From contig NZ_KI911472.1 of the NCBI RefSeq assembly GCF_000514815.1, positions 150,875 to 214,874 on the forward strand: 64,000 nucleotides of DNA, written 5' to 3'. The notes beneath the pieces are model-generated. The model worked only from the letters and a program-made list of their open reading frames with translations. It was not told the DNA's origin and searched no databases. Position 1 is the first letter of the stretch, and the number at the start of each line of letters is the position of its first letter. Source of the DNA: Salinispora fenicalii. GTDB taxonomy: Bacteria; Actinomycetota; Actinomycetes; Mycobacteriales; Micromonosporaceae. Below, piece by piece: positions 52,559 to 61,900 of this stretch. A program made the position numbers and the translations under genes.

Positions 52559-53992
52559 GTGGTTAGCGAACGAGGACAGGTCGGGCCGGCGCACGGGGTG
52601 CGCGCGGGGCGCGTCGACGGGCTGGCCGGCGACCGCATCGTGGCAGCTGGCAGCGCAGCCCGGACCCTGGTCGCGGCCACCGCCCGGGCCCTGCGCGGCA
52701 CCGACTGCGCCGACCTGGGACACCCCAGAGGGATGTCTCGCCTCAGCGGGGCACCCGAACCGGTCCGGCGGGCAGCGGCTGCCCGGGCCGCAGGTCGGGT
52801 CGCCCTGACCGTCGGGCAGGCCGCCGAGGTGGACGCAGAACGGGTGGCCCGTTGGTTCGTCGACCAGTACCCCCGCCGCCGCTACCCCGGGATGCTGCTC
52901 GGCTCCCCGCACGGCGCGGCGGCGCACCTCGCGGTCGCGCTCGGCATCCCGTGGCTACCCACCGGCTTCGAGCTGAGCGTGCACTGGCCGCAGGGGGCGG
53001 TGGACGGACCGCAGGCCGCGCTCGATCACGGTGCCGCGCTGGCCGCACGGTTGCTGGTCGGCAACCCCGAACTCCACGTACGGCAGGTGCACTGCCCGGC
53101 CAGCCGCGGCGCGCTGGCGGGGGCGACGGTCGCGTTGGCCGCTCGCTGGCGCTGGCTGCCCGCGGCCTACCTCCAGTTGCTGGCCGAATGCCTGGATCCG
53201 GGAGCGCCGGTGCTGCTGCTCTGCGATGCCCGTACCTGGCCGGTGTTGGACTCCGCCCCCGGGCACAGCTTTCAGGTCGGCTCTCCGGGCAGTGGGTTTG
53301 ATCCGGTGGACTTCCACCCGGACAGTCCCGCGTTGCGTCAGGTGCTCCACGGGGCTGGAAGCGACGGCGCACGGTGGTGCCCGCCAGCGGTGGCGGGGGC
53401 GCCCCGCCTGGCCGAACAGGGGGTGGAGCCCGGGTTCGAGCAGTCCGTTCGAGAGTGGGGTTCGGTGCACCGGCATCCGTCGCATCGGATACTAGTGCCA
53501 GAGCCGGCGGTGTTGAGCGCGGTGACCGCGGACCTGTACCGGCACTGGCTGCGCGCGGCCGGAAAGACCGGCAACCGATTGGTCGTCGAGTGCGGTCGGT
53601 TGCTCGACCCGTGGCAGGTGCTTCGGGCCGGCATGGTGCCCTACTGGTGTGAGAACGCCACCCGGCGCAGCGTGGAGGGGGTGGAGTGGTGGCTCGCCGG
53701 CAGTGAGCCGTTCAGCTCGGTGGACGTGCTGCCGGAGCCGCCGGGGTTGCGGTCGCCGGCGGTCGCCGGGCTGCCCCAATGGCTGGCCGTGGCCGGCTTC
53801 GGCCGTCGTCGGCGGGTTCTGGATCGGTCGGCAGCCCGGGGTTACCCGGTCACGTCGGTGCCCACCCGTCGGGCCACCGAGGTGCTGCGGGCGCAGTCGT
53901 ACGACCTGCCGACACCGCCGCCGATGACCGTTGCGGCAGCCCTGGCGGCGCTCCGCGACGGCGGCTCCCAGCAGGGCTTGCTCGTCTCCTGA
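52559..53992 (+). CDS. Hypothetical protein downstream of baeRF2
   Basis: 477 residues, not recognised. Features seen: GMLLGSPHGAAAHLAVALGI, PWLPTGFELSVHWPQ, VLLLCDARTWPVLDSAPGHSF (strand-turn-helix) and a conserved-looking RLVVECGRLLDPWQVL followed by PYWCENATRRSVEGVEWWL. No signal peptide or membrane segments. It reads as a large alpha/beta enzyme-like fold. It may be NTP-independent, since no Walker motif is visible. The start is uncertain: GTG 52559 or an internal Met at 52733. Same strand as baeRF2 with a 92-base gap, and upstream of the SigF-like gene. Confidence 0.65.
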   Translation: MVSERGQVGPAHGVRAGRVDGLAGDRIVAAGSAARTLVAATARALRGTDCADLGHPRGMSRLSGAPEPVRRAAAARAAGRVALTVGQAAEVDAERVARWFVDQYPRRRYPGMLLGSPHGAAAHLAVALGIPWLPTGFELSVHWPQGAVDGPQAALDHGAALAARLLVGNPELHVRQVHCPASRGALAGATVALAARWRWLPAAYLQLLAECLDPGAPVLLLCDARTWPVLDSAPGHSFQVGSPGSGFDPVDFHPDSPALRQVLHGAGSDGARWCPPAVAGAPRLAEQGVEPGFEQSVREWGSVHRHPSHRILVPEPAVLSAVTADLYRHWLRAAGKTGNRLVVECGRLLDPWQVLRAGMVPYWCENATRRSVEGVEWWLAGSEPFSSVDVLPEPPGLRSPAVAGLPQWLAVAGFGRRRRVLDRSAARGYPVTSVPTRRATEVLRAQSYDLPTPPPMTVAAALAALRDGGSQQGLLVS

Positions 53993-54197
53993 CCCGGACG
54001 CGCCGAAACATCCTCGCGAACCCCGGGTCCCGTGATTGAGTACCTACGGAGCGGGAACACCGCTGGCTCGGCGGCCGGATCCTGCCGGCGCCCGCTGGCG
54101 TCCCAGCACGAAACCCACTTCCGACCCGGTGCGTGGTGTCGCCACGCGCACGACCGGTTTGCCAAATCCGGGCGGGACCTTCCTGAGGGAGGCGCGG

Positions 54198-55052
54198 ATG
54201 TTCGGACAGACCACCACAAGTACTCCGCCACCGACCGAGCGGGGCCTGGAGGACCTCGACGCGGCGGCTCTGGCGTACGCGGCACGGATCGCGGGGTTGC
54301 CGCCACACAGGTGCCAGGAGGCCCGGGACGACCTGGTCCGCTTCGCTCTGCCGTTCGCCGGACGACTGGCCCGTCGGTATCGCGGGCGGGGCGAGCCGCT
54401 GGAGGACCTGGAACAGGTCGCGCGGCTCGGGTTGGTGAACGCGGTGGATCGCTACGACCCGGAGCGCGGCTCATTTACCGCGTATGCGGCGATCACTATC
54501 GTCGGTGAGATCAAGCGCCACTTCCGGGATCGCACTTGGGGGGTGCATGTGCCCCGCCGGCTGCGTGACCTCATCCTCGAGGTTGGCCAGGCCACCGCGG
54601 CACTGACCAGCGAGCTGTCTCGAGCGCCCACGGTGGCGGAGCTGGCGGCGCGGTTGGAGACGCCGGAAGAGGAGATCCTCGCGGCGTTGGAGTCGGCTGC
54701 CGGCTACAGTCCGGCGTCGCTCAACGCCCCGGTCGGCGGCGAGAGCTCGGCCGAGTTCGGCGACCTGGTGGGTGAGTCCGACAACGCGTTGGAGTCGGTC
54801 GATGATCGGGTCACCGTGAGCGGTCTGCTGCATCGGCTGCCCTGGCGGGAACGGCGGATTCTCGCCATGCGTTTCTACGGCAACCAGACCCAGGCGGAGA
54901 TCGCCGCCCGCTTCGGCATCTCCCAGATGCACGTGTCCCGGCTGTTGTCCCGGGCGTTGACCTGGCTGCGGCAGGCGATGCTCGCCGACGCGCCGCCGCC
55001 GTGGCAGAACGGTGTCGCCGAGGCGGAGACCGCCCGCCCCAGAACTCGGTAA
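54198..55052 (+). CDS. sigF: SigF/SigB-family RNA polymerase sigma factor
   Basis: 284 residues, group 3 sigma-70. Region 2: FAGRLARRYRGRGEPLEDLEQVARLGLVNAV in parts and DRYDPERGSFTAYAAITIVGEIKRHFRD, the diagnostic SigF/SigB core. Region 3: RRLRDLILEVGQATAALT. Region 4 with a helix-turn-helix: QAEIAARFGISQMHVSRLLS. It directs stress or developmental promoters of the GTTT-N15-GGGTA type, one of which is seen in this window. No anti-sigma factor gene is adjacent. The ATG has GAGGGAGG upstream. Confidence 0.93.
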   Translation: MFGQTTTSTPPPTERGLEDLDAAALAYAARIAGLPPHRCQEARDDLVRFALPFAGRLARRYRGRGEPLEDLEQVARLGLVNAVDRYDPERGSFTAYAAITIVGEIKRHFRDRTWGVHVPRRLRDLILEVGQATAALTSELSRAPTVAELAARLETPEEEILAALESAAGYSPASLNAPVGGESSAEFGDLVGESDNALESVDDRVTVSGLLHRLPWRERRILAMRFYGNQTQAEIAARFGISQMHVSRLLSRALTWLRQAMLADAPPPWQNGVAEAETARPRTR

Positions 55053-55100
55053 GTCCGGTCCGTCATGGCGCTTGTTTGGACCGGCCCGCCCTAGAGCCTT

Positions 55101-55170
55101 GGTAGGACCAGCCCGCCGGCTCAGTTCTCGGTGCTGGTAGGACCGGCCCGCCGGCTCAGTTCTCGGTGCT
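55101..55170 (+). repeat. Tandem 35-bp duplication covering the 3' end of ctaD
   Basis: Two abutting 35-bp units (55101-55135 and 55136-55170) differ at one position. The second includes the last codons and stop of ctaD, so the first is a downstream copy of that end. A further partial copy of 13 bases lies at about 55078-55090. Confidence 0.9.
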
Positions 55171-57153
55171 GTCGCCGGGTCCACGGGGATGGCGCCACCG
55201 GTCGGTCGGTTCCTGCGGGGTTTCGAAGTCGGTGGTCCCCTCGGGCTCGTCGGTCTCCCCGAAGCTGGGTCGGCGTATGTCCTCCGGCTCCGGCACCTCG
55301 ACTGGCCGCGCCCCGGACTGGGGAGCGGGGTGGTAGGCCTCCGCCTCGCGCGCGCCGACCGCGCCCTCGGCGCTGGGCGGCTCGGGCAGGTGTGGCTCCC
55401 GGTGTAGCTCGTCGCGGAGCTGCTGCGGCGGTCGGGTGGTGCGCTGCGGCAGATCACGGCCGAGGTTGGCGACGAGGGGACCGTACTTGGCGTCGAAGGC
55501 CGGGCGCTCCGAGCGGATCCGGGGCATCTGGTCGAAGTTGCGCAGTGGTGGTGGGCAGGTCGTCGCCCACTCCAATGAGTTACCAAACCCCCATGGATCG
55601 TCCACGTTGACGACGGGCCCGTACCGCCAGGACTTCCAGGCGTTCCAGATGAAGAACAGGGTGGATGCTCCGAGTACGAACGACGAGATGGTGGAGATTG
55701 TGTTCAGGGTGGTGAACCCATCGCCGGGCAGATAGTCGATGTACCGCCGGGGCATTCCCTCGTTGCCCAGCCAGTGCTGGACCAAGAAGGTGCCGTGGAA
55801 GCCGAGGAACATGGTCCAGAAGTGGACCTTGCCGAGTCGTTCGTCGAGTAGTCGGCCGGTCATCTTCGGGAACCAGAAGTAGATCCCGCCGAAGAAGGCG
55901 AAGACCACCGTACCGAAGAGCACGTAGTGGAAATGCCCCACCACGAAGTAGCTGTCGGTCACGTGGAAGTCCACCGGTGGGCTGGCCAGCAGCACCCCGG
56001 TGAGACCGCCGAACAGGAAGGTGACCAGGAAGCCGATGGAGAAGAGCATCGGTGTCTCGAAGGTGAGCTGCCCCTTCCACATGGAGCCGATCCAGTTGAA
56101 GAACTTCACCCCGGTCGGTACGGCGATCAGGTAGCTCAGGATGCTGAAGAACGGCAGTAGTACTTGACCGGTGCCGAACATGTGGTGTGCCCAGACCGCC
56201 ATGGACAGCACGGTGATGGCGCCGGTGGCGAACACCAGTCCGGTGTATCCGAAGACGGGTTTGCGGGCGAATACCGGGATGATCTCGGTGATGATCCCGA
56301 AGAAGGGCACCGCGATGATGTAGACCTCGGGGTGGCCCCAGAACCAGAACAAATGCTGCCAGAGCAGTGGTCCGCCGGTGGCCGGATCGAAGACGTGTGC
56401 CCCCAGGAGCCGGTCGGCGAGCAGGGCGAAGAGCGCGGCGGCCAGCAGGGGGAAGACCAGCAGGATCAGGATGCTGGTGAAGAGCATGTTCCAGGTGAAG
56501 ATCGGCATTCGGAACATGGTCATGCCGGGGGCCCGGAGAGTGACGATGGTGGTGATCAGGTTGACCGCGGTCAGGATCGTGCCGACACCGCCGAGGGCGA
56601 GGCCGACCAGTACCATGTCGGGGCCGATTCCGGGGGAGTGCTCGGCCTGGCTCAGCGGGGTGTAGGCGAACCAGCCGAAGTCGGCGGAGCCGCCCGGGGT
56701 CAGGAAACTGCCGAAGAGCAGCAGGCCGCCGAAGAGGAAGAGCCAGTAGCCGAAGGCGTTCAGCCGGGGGAACGCGACGTCCGGCGCGCCGATCTGGATC
56801 GGGACGATGTAGTTGGCCATCCCCAGCGCCGCCGGGGTGGCGAAGAGCAGCAGCATCGCCAGGCCGTGGGTGGTGAACAGCTGGTTGTACTGCTCGGGGG
56901 AGAGGAACTGGAGCCCAGGCCGGGCCAGCTCACCCCGGATCAGCATCGCCTCGATTCCGGCTAGCACGAAGAAGCCGAAGGCTGTGATCAGGTAGAGCAG
57001 GCCGATCTGCTTGTGGTCGGTGGTGGATAGCCACCGGGCCAGCGTGCTACCGGGTAGCGCCGGCCGCCTCGGGCCTGGGTAGCCGCCAAAGCGTGCCGGT
57101 GCCAGGATCGCCGGACCCCGGTCGCGTGGTTCCGTGGTGACCCGCTTGGGCAT
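55156..57153 (-). CDS. ctaD: Cytochrome c oxidase subunit I (aa3 type), extended C-terminus
   Basis: 665 residues and 12 membrane segments. It reduces O2 at a haem-Cu centre and pumps protons. Ligands visible are His in LFTTHGLAMLL (haem a), WGHPEVYI (CuB His and cross-linked Tyr), WAHHMFGTG (two CuB His) and VGHFHYVL (haem ligands). Residues after about 565 form a hydrophilic, acidic/Pro-rich tail of about 100 residues beyond the usual end. No other cta genes are adjacent, so this could be a second copy. Divergent from secA2. Confidence 0.94.
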   Translation of the reverse strand: MPKRVTTEPRDRGPAILAPARFGGYPGPRRPALPGSTLARWLSTTDHKQIGLLYLITAFGFFVLAGIEAMLIRGELARPGLQFLSPEQYNQLFTTHGLAMLLLFATPAALGMANYIVPIQIGAPDVAFPRLNAFGYWLFLFGGLLLFGSFLTPGGSADFGWFAYTPLSQAEHSPGIGPDMVLVGLALGGVGTILTAVNLITTIVTLRAPGMTMFRMPIFTWNMLFTSILILLVFPLLAAALFALLADRLLGAHVFDPATGGPLLWQHLFWFWGHPEVYIIAVPFFGIITEIIPVFARKPVFGYTGLVFATGAITVLSMAVWAHHMFGTGQVLLPFFSILSYLIAVPTGVKFFNWIGSMWKGQLTFETPMLFSIGFLVTFLFGGLTGVLLASPPVDFHVTDSYFVVGHFHYVLFGTVVFAFFGGIYFWFPKMTGRLLDERLGKVHFWTMFLGFHGTFLVQHWLGNEGMPRRYIDYLPGDGFTTLNTISTISSFVLGASTLFFIWNAWKSWRYGPVVNVDDPWGFGNSLEWATTCPPPLRNFDQMPRIRSERPAFDAKYGPLVANLGRDLPQRTTRPPQQLRDELHREPHLPEPPSAEGAVGAREAEAYHPAPQSGARPVEVPEPEDIRRPSFGETDEPEGTTDFETPQEPTDRWRHPRGPGDSTEN

Positions 57154-57400
57154 GGACCTTCACCCCGCTGACGACAGATAGGACGGGCACGGCTACCCGC
57201 CCCTCTGACCATGAAACCAGGCGAGAGGGATTATTCAGGCTAGAGCGGTATTTTCGCTCACCAGGACCGGCGGTGGCGCGCTCCCGCCCTGGGTCGACCT
57301 GGTCACCTACGGCAGTTAGCCACCAGCGGCGCTTGTCGACGCCGCCGGCGGAACCGGGCGGGCCGCTGAAGATCGGTCCGGTCGCGTACCGTTGCCGCTC

Positions 57401-59692
57401 ATGGGTGTGTCGCAACGGTTGAAGAGCAGATTCCGCCGGTTCCTCCAGCGCCCCGGGACGACAGTCGACCTCGCCCCGCTGGAGAAACTCCTGCCCGCCA
57501 TCGAGGCCCGGGTTGAGGAACTGCAGGCTCTCGACGATGCCGAGCTGACCGAGGCCGCCGGCCGGGCCGAGGGCTACGTGGAGATCTGTGCGGTTGGCCG
57601 CGAGGCCGCCCACCGCGGATTGGACCAGCGGCCCTACGATGTGCAGCTACTCGGCGCGATGGCGCTGCTCTCCGGCAAGGTCGCCGAGATGGCCACCGGT
57701 GAGGGCAAGACCCTGACCGCGACGGTCGCCGCGTACGGGCACGTTCGCCTCGGCAACGGTCCGGTGCACGTACTGACCGTCAACGACTATCTGGCCCGTC
57801 GGGACGCCCAATGGATGAAGCCGGTATATGACCTGCTCGGGCTGACCGTCGGCTGGGTCAACGAGGCGTCCAACCCAGAACAACGGCGCGCGGCGTACGC
57901 CTGCGATGTCACGTACGTGTCGGTCAGCGAGGCGGGCTTCGACTACCTGCGCGACCAGCTCGTCACCGACATTGAGGAGCGGGTCCAGCCGGCGCTGCGT
58001 ACCGCGATCGTGGACGAGGCCGACTCGATCCTGATCGACGAGGCCCGGGTGCCGATGGTCCTCGCCGGAGCGGTTGCCGGTGAACAGGATCCAGTGCACA
58101 CCGCCGCGGCGCTGATGCGTGGGTTGCGCGAGGGCCGGCACTACACGGTGGCCGAGGACGGTCGCAGCGTCGCCTTCACCGCCGACGGTCTCAGCGCCGT
58201 CGAGGCCAAGCTCGGCATCGACCTGTACGACGAGGAGCAGGTCGCCCAGCTCTCCGCGGTGAACGTGGCGCTGCATGCGCACGCCCTGCTGCACCGCGAT
58301 GTGGACTACATCGTGCGGGACGGCACGGTCGAGTTGATCGACGAGATGCGCGGACGGGTGGCGCAGCGTCGCCGCTGGCCCGACGGACTGCAGGCGGCGG
58401 TCGAGGCCAAGGAGGGGCTCGACGCCACCGCCGAGGGGGAGGTTCTCGGTACGATCGCGGTGCAGGCATACATCGGGCTCTACCCGACCGTGTGCGGGAT
58501 GACGGCAACCGCGGTGCTGGTCGGCGAGCAGCTGCGCGAATTCTTTGATCTCGAGGTGGCCGTGGTCCCGCCGAACACGCCGTGTATCCGCGAGGACGAG
58601 CCGGACCGGATCTACGCGACGCAGGCGGAGAAGGAGGAGGCGCTGATCGACGAGATTCGGCGCAACCACGAGCGAGGGCGGCCGGTCTTGGTCGGCACCC
58701 TCGACGTGAAGGAATCCGAAAGCCTGGCGGCGGGCCTCGACGCCGCTGACGTCCCCTGCATCGTGCTAAACGCCAAAAATGACGACGAGGAGGCGGCGAT
58801 CATCGCCGAGGCCGGCGCCTTCGGCGCGGTCACGGTCTCGACTCAGATGGCCGGCCGGGGTGTCGACATCCGGCTCGGCGGCAGCGATCAGGCGGACCGG
58901 GATCGGGTGGCCGAGCTGGGCGGCCTCTATGTGATCGGCAGTGGCCGGCACGACAGCCGCCGGGTGGATGATCAGCTGCGCGGGCGGGCCGGTCGGCAGG
59001 GCGACCCGGGTGGGTCGGTCTTCTTCGTCAGCCTGCAGGATGATCTTGTGGTTCGGCATGCCGGCGACACGGTGCCGCCGTCGCCGCGGATGAACGCCGA
59101 CGGGCTGGTCACCGACCCGCAGGTGGATTACGCCGTGGAGCACGCCCAGCGGGTCGCGGAGGGGGTCAACCATGAGATCCACCGCAACACCTGGCGCTAC
59201 AGCGTGGTGGTGGAGCAGCAGCGTAAGGCGCTGGCGGAGCGCCGCGAGCGGCTGCTGACCAGCGATGTTGCCGCCCTGATGCTGCTTGACAAGGTCTCGG
59301 ACAAGGCCGGCGAGATGGACGAGGATCTTCTCGCTCGGGCCGCCCGGTCAATTGCGTTGTTCCACCTGGACCGGCTCTGGGCCGAACACCTCGCCGAGCT
59401 CTCCGAGGTCCGCGAGGGTGTTCACCTGCGGGCGTTGGGCCGGCTGGACCCGCTCGACGAGTTCCACCGTGCTGCGGTGCCCTCCTTCAACGAGCTGGTG
59501 CCGGAGATCGAGCGGCGCACCATCGAGACATTTACCGAGACGGAGCTCGACGAGGACTGGGAGCCGGACGAGTCCAAGCTGGTCCGGCCGAGCGCGACGT
59601 GGACGTACCTCGTGCACGACAACCCGTTCGGTTCGGAGCTCGACCGGCTCATCGCCTCGGTGGGGCGGCGGCTCAGCTCCGGATCCCGCTGA
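57401..59692 (+). CDS. secA2: SecA2, accessory preprotein translocase ATPase
   Basis: 763 residues, shorter than the housekeeping SecA (about 900). It drives export of a subset of proteins through SecYEG. Motifs: MATGEGKTLT (Walker A), VLTVNDYLARRDAQWM, VDEADSILIDEARVPM (Walker B), AVTVSTQMAGRGVDIRLGG, then RGRAGRQGDPG. The helical wing/scaffold LDRLWAEHLAELSEVREGVHLRALG is present in parts. The C-terminal zinc-binding SecB domain of SecA1 is absent, as in SecA2. ATG 57401 was chosen over a TTG three codons earlier. Divergent from ctaD. Confidence 0.95.
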   Translation: MGVSQRLKSRFRRFLQRPGTTVDLAPLEKLLPAIEARVEELQALDDAELTEAAGRAEGYVEICAVGREAAHRGLDQRPYDVQLLGAMALLSGKVAEMATGEGKTLTATVAAYGHVRLGNGPVHVLTVNDYLARRDAQWMKPVYDLLGLTVGWVNEASNPEQRRAAYACDVTYVSVSEAGFDYLRDQLVTDIEERVQPALRTAIVDEADSILIDEARVPMVLAGAVAGEQDPVHTAAALMRGLREGRHYTVAEDGRSVAFTADGLSAVEAKLGIDLYDEEQVAQLSAVNVALHAHALLHRDVDYIVRDGTVELIDEMRGRVAQRRRWPDGLQAAVEAKEGLDATAEGEVLGTIAVQAYIGLYPTVCGMTATAVLVGEQLREFFDLEVAVVPPNTPCIREDEPDRIYATQAEKEEALIDEIRRNHERGRPVLVGTLDVKESESLAAGLDAADVPCIVLNAKNDDEEAAIIAEAGAFGAVTVSTQMAGRGVDIRLGGSDQADRDRVAELGGLYVIGSGRHDSRRVDDQLRGRAGRQGDPGGSVFFVSLQDDLVVRHAGDTVPPSPRMNADGLVTDPQVDYAVEHAQRVAEGVNHEIHRNTWRYSVVVEQQRKALAERRERLLTSDVAALMLLDKVSDKAGEMDEDLLARAARSIALFHLDRLWAEHLAELSEVREGVHLRALGRLDPLDEFHRAAVPSFNELVPEIERRTIETFTETELDEDWEPDESKLVRPSATWTYLVHDNPFGSELDRLIASVGRRLSSGSR

Positions 59693-59714
59693 CCTGTCCG
59701 GAGTGTTCCGGTAG

Positions 59715-59730
59715 CCTCCGGCTTCGGAGG
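59715..59730 (+). terminator. Short hairpin after secA2
   Basis: A 6-bp stem (59715-59720 with 59725-59730) and 4-nt loop, 22 bases after the secA2 stop, followed by a T-richer stretch. Modest. Confidence 0.45.
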
Positions 59731-59746
59731 TCGCCCTGTTTGGGTA

Positions 59747-59770
59747 GTTTCGGCCCCTCCCCGCGGGGTA
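59747..59770 (+). promoter_or_regulatory. SigF/SigB-type promoter of the GAF-ANTAR gene
   Basis: GTTT at 59747-59750 and GGGTA at 59766-59770 are separated by 15 bases, matching the GTTT-N14-16-GGGTA consensus of actinobacterial SigF/SigB promoters. It is about 95 bases upstream of the GAF-ANTAR start, on the same strand. Confidence 0.6.
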
Positions 59771-59864
59771 GTAGGCCGGGGCCGCGGAGTCGGGATAGGT
59801 ACGAAACTCAGGCGGCTCCGGTGATGGGATTCGGTGCGTACGGCGTGATGGAGGTGGGGCTCTG

Positions 59865-60605
59865 GTGAACCTGGAGACGCGGGAGTCGGTCGGGGAGACG
59901 CTCGGTGTTCTGGAGACCGCGGGACTGCTCCGGGAGCTGACCGCCGGGCTGATCGGCGCGACCGACCTCGACGCCGCGCTGACCGCCCTCGTCCAGATCG
60001 CTCGGGACGGCGTCGCGGGGGTCAGCTGGTGCGGGTTCACCTCCCTGCGCGCGGGGGAACCGGCCGGAGCGGTGGCCTCCGACACCCGACTCGCCGAGCT
60101 CGACGACCTGCGGCACGGCCCAGACACGCCCGCGATGGCGGCGATCGGGCAGCGGGAGCTGGTGGTCGCCGAGCAACTGAGCGTCGAGACGCGGTGGCCG
60201 GACTGGACTGTGCGTGCCCGTCGGCTCGGGGTATCGGCCGTGATCTCCGCACCGGTCGACATCGACGAACAGGTGATCGGCGCGCTCAACCTCTATGCGG
60301 GAGTTCGGGAGGTGCTTACCCCTCGGCATCAGCTGACCGCGATGCTGGTGGCCGAGCAGGCCGGTCTACTGCTCGCCGCGGTACGGGATCGGGCGCGGGT
60401 GGTGGCCGAGGCCGGTCAGGTCGACGTGGCGCTGCTTGGCGAGAGCGTTGTCGGGCAGGCGATCGGGGTCGTCATGACCCAGCGGGGATGCCGGGCTGAG
60501 GAGGCCGTGACGGTGCTGCGCAGCGCGGCGTCTTCACTCGGGATTCCGCTGCGGGAGGTGGCCGAGCGGTTGGTTACCACGGTTTCTCGGCCTCGCGACA
60601 ACTAA
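59865..60605 (+). CDS. GAF-ANTAR transcription antitermination regulator
   Basis: 246 residues. The N-terminal GAF sensor domain (about 15-165) has GVSWCGFTSLRAGEPAG, RLGVSAVISAPVDIDEQVIGALNLYAG in parts. The C-terminal ANTAR domain is GQAIGVVMTQRGCRAEEAVTVLRSAA in parts, with the conserved A-x-G-x-x-M of the RNA-binding helices. ANTAR proteins bind paired hexaloop hairpins in leaders to prevent termination. The start is a GTG with GGAGGTGG upstream. A SigF-type promoter precedes it. Target RNAs are unknown. Confidence 0.92.
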   Translation: MNLETRESVGETLGVLETAGLLRELTAGLIGATDLDAALTALVQIARDGVAGVSWCGFTSLRAGEPAGAVASDTRLAELDDLRHGPDTPAMAAIGQRELVVAEQLSVETRWPDWTVRARRLGVSAVISAPVDIDEQVIGALNLYAGVREVLTPRHQLTAMLVAEQAGLLLAAVRDRARVVAEAGQVDVALLGESVVGQAIGVVMTQRGCRAEEAVTVLRSAASSLGIPLREVAERLVTTVSRPRDN

Positions 60606-60669
60606 TCAGTCGCGCTGGAGAGGTCCGTGCGGCCGAGGTGGGGCAGTTCCGGCGGACTCGCCGCAGGCT

Positions 60670-61623
60670 TCAGTGGGCGACCCGGTGGTGGGCAGCCAGC
60701 AGGTCCAGGTCGGCGCCGAAGTCACTGCTCGGGCGGCGCAGCACGGTGTGGGCGTGGTTGCCGTCGTCCGCGGTGTTGTCGTACTCGATCAGCAGGTCGT
60801 CGCCCTGCACGCGGTAGTAGTGGCGCTGACCCGGCCAGCTCGGTCCAGCCCAGGCGAAGTGCACCGGGGACCCGGCGAGCCGACGGGCCTCTCGGTCCGC
60901 CAACTCTGGCGGGAACCGTTCCAGGTATAGGGCGACAAGTTGGTCCAACAGGGCTCGGCCGGTGGGGCTGAGTCGGTCAGCGGAGACGCCGAGGGGAGCC
61001 ATCGGGGTGTCCACGCGAGGTCGGGTCGCGCTGATGATGTCGGTGGGAGCCGCCTCGGCGATGACGGCTGTCGCCCGTACCTGCGGGCTGAGGGTATCCA
61101 GTAACGCCCGGCCCAGGTCCTCCTCGGGGCCGAGCGGGCGGGTGACTGGCCGACCGGCCCACCGGACGGCGGCCGGGTTCGCCCCGAAGAAGACCGGAGC
61201 GGGGGAGACCTGGTCGGCCACGATGGTCATGCTGATCGACAGGTGGTGTCCCTCGACCCGCCACCCCCAGGCCTCGTCCCGGATCGGGTCACCGAAGACC
61301 GCCACCCAGTAGTCGTCGCTGTGTCGGCCGCGGCGCCACCCCTCGGCCCGGTCGAGTACCTCCTCCAGACCGATGATCGCCACTGCCTGGGCATACGCTG
61401 ACGGGCTCAGGGCGCTTGCCAGTAGTCGGTGGGTGGCCTTCCGGGCGGCGCGGCGCAGGTCGGCCAGGCAGACGCCGGGCCGGGGCCGGGGCCGGTACTC
61501 GATCCAGCGCCGTGCCCTCAGATCGTCGAACTGATGGGTTGCCCGGGTGCGTTCCGGCTCGTCCAGGGCAGCGAGCAACGCCGCGGCGGCGGCGCGTAGC
61601 TGCTGGGGGAGTGAGTTCTCCAC
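60670..61623 (-). CDS. DUF3500 protein
   Basis: 317 residues. Family signatures include WGWRVEGHHLSISMTI, FFGANPA, PLGPEEDLGRALLDTLSP and the C-terminal HYYRVQGDDLLIEYDNT, followed by NHAHTVLRRPSSDFGADLLDL-like residues. DUF3500 proteins are of unknown function, occur in bacteria and fungi, and the His-rich core suggests a metal site. No signal peptide. The start is uncertain: GTG 61623 is used here, with TTG 61671 an alternative. Isolated gene. Confidence 0.85.
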   Translation of the reverse strand: MENSLPQQLRAAAAALLAALDEPERTRATHQFDDLRARRWIEYRPRPRPGVCLADLRRAARKATHRLLASALSPSAYAQAVAIIGLEEVLDRAEGWRRGRHSDDYWVAVFGDPIRDEAWGWRVEGHHLSISMTIVADQVSPAPVFFGANPAAVRWAGRPVTRPLGPEEDLGRALLDTLSPQVRATAVIAEAAPTDIISATRPRVDTPMAPLGVSADRLSPTGRALLDQLVALYLERFPPELADREARRLAGSPVHFAWAGPSWPGQRHYYRVQGDDLLIEYDNTADDGNHAHTVLRRPSSDFGADLDLLAAHHRVAH

Positions 61624-61900
61624 CGTTTCTGTATACCCCGCCAGGTGCTGGGTGACACGGGCGGTGGGCAAGGGCTGGGAAATGTGAACGCGGAGGGGAC
61701 CCCCGGATCGGGTCCTCTCAACGGCTCTGCTGTAATCAGTTGACCTCGTACGCAGAGCGAGCGTTCCGCTCCGATGTGTTAGTCAATTGTCACATTCATG
61801 CAACGCAGCTGCCCCTTGACCACCGAACGGGTGCCGGGAAGCATCGGTGAAGCGGCGTCCCGGGCCGTTGGGGAGATACCCGGACCAGCCAAGGAGGACC

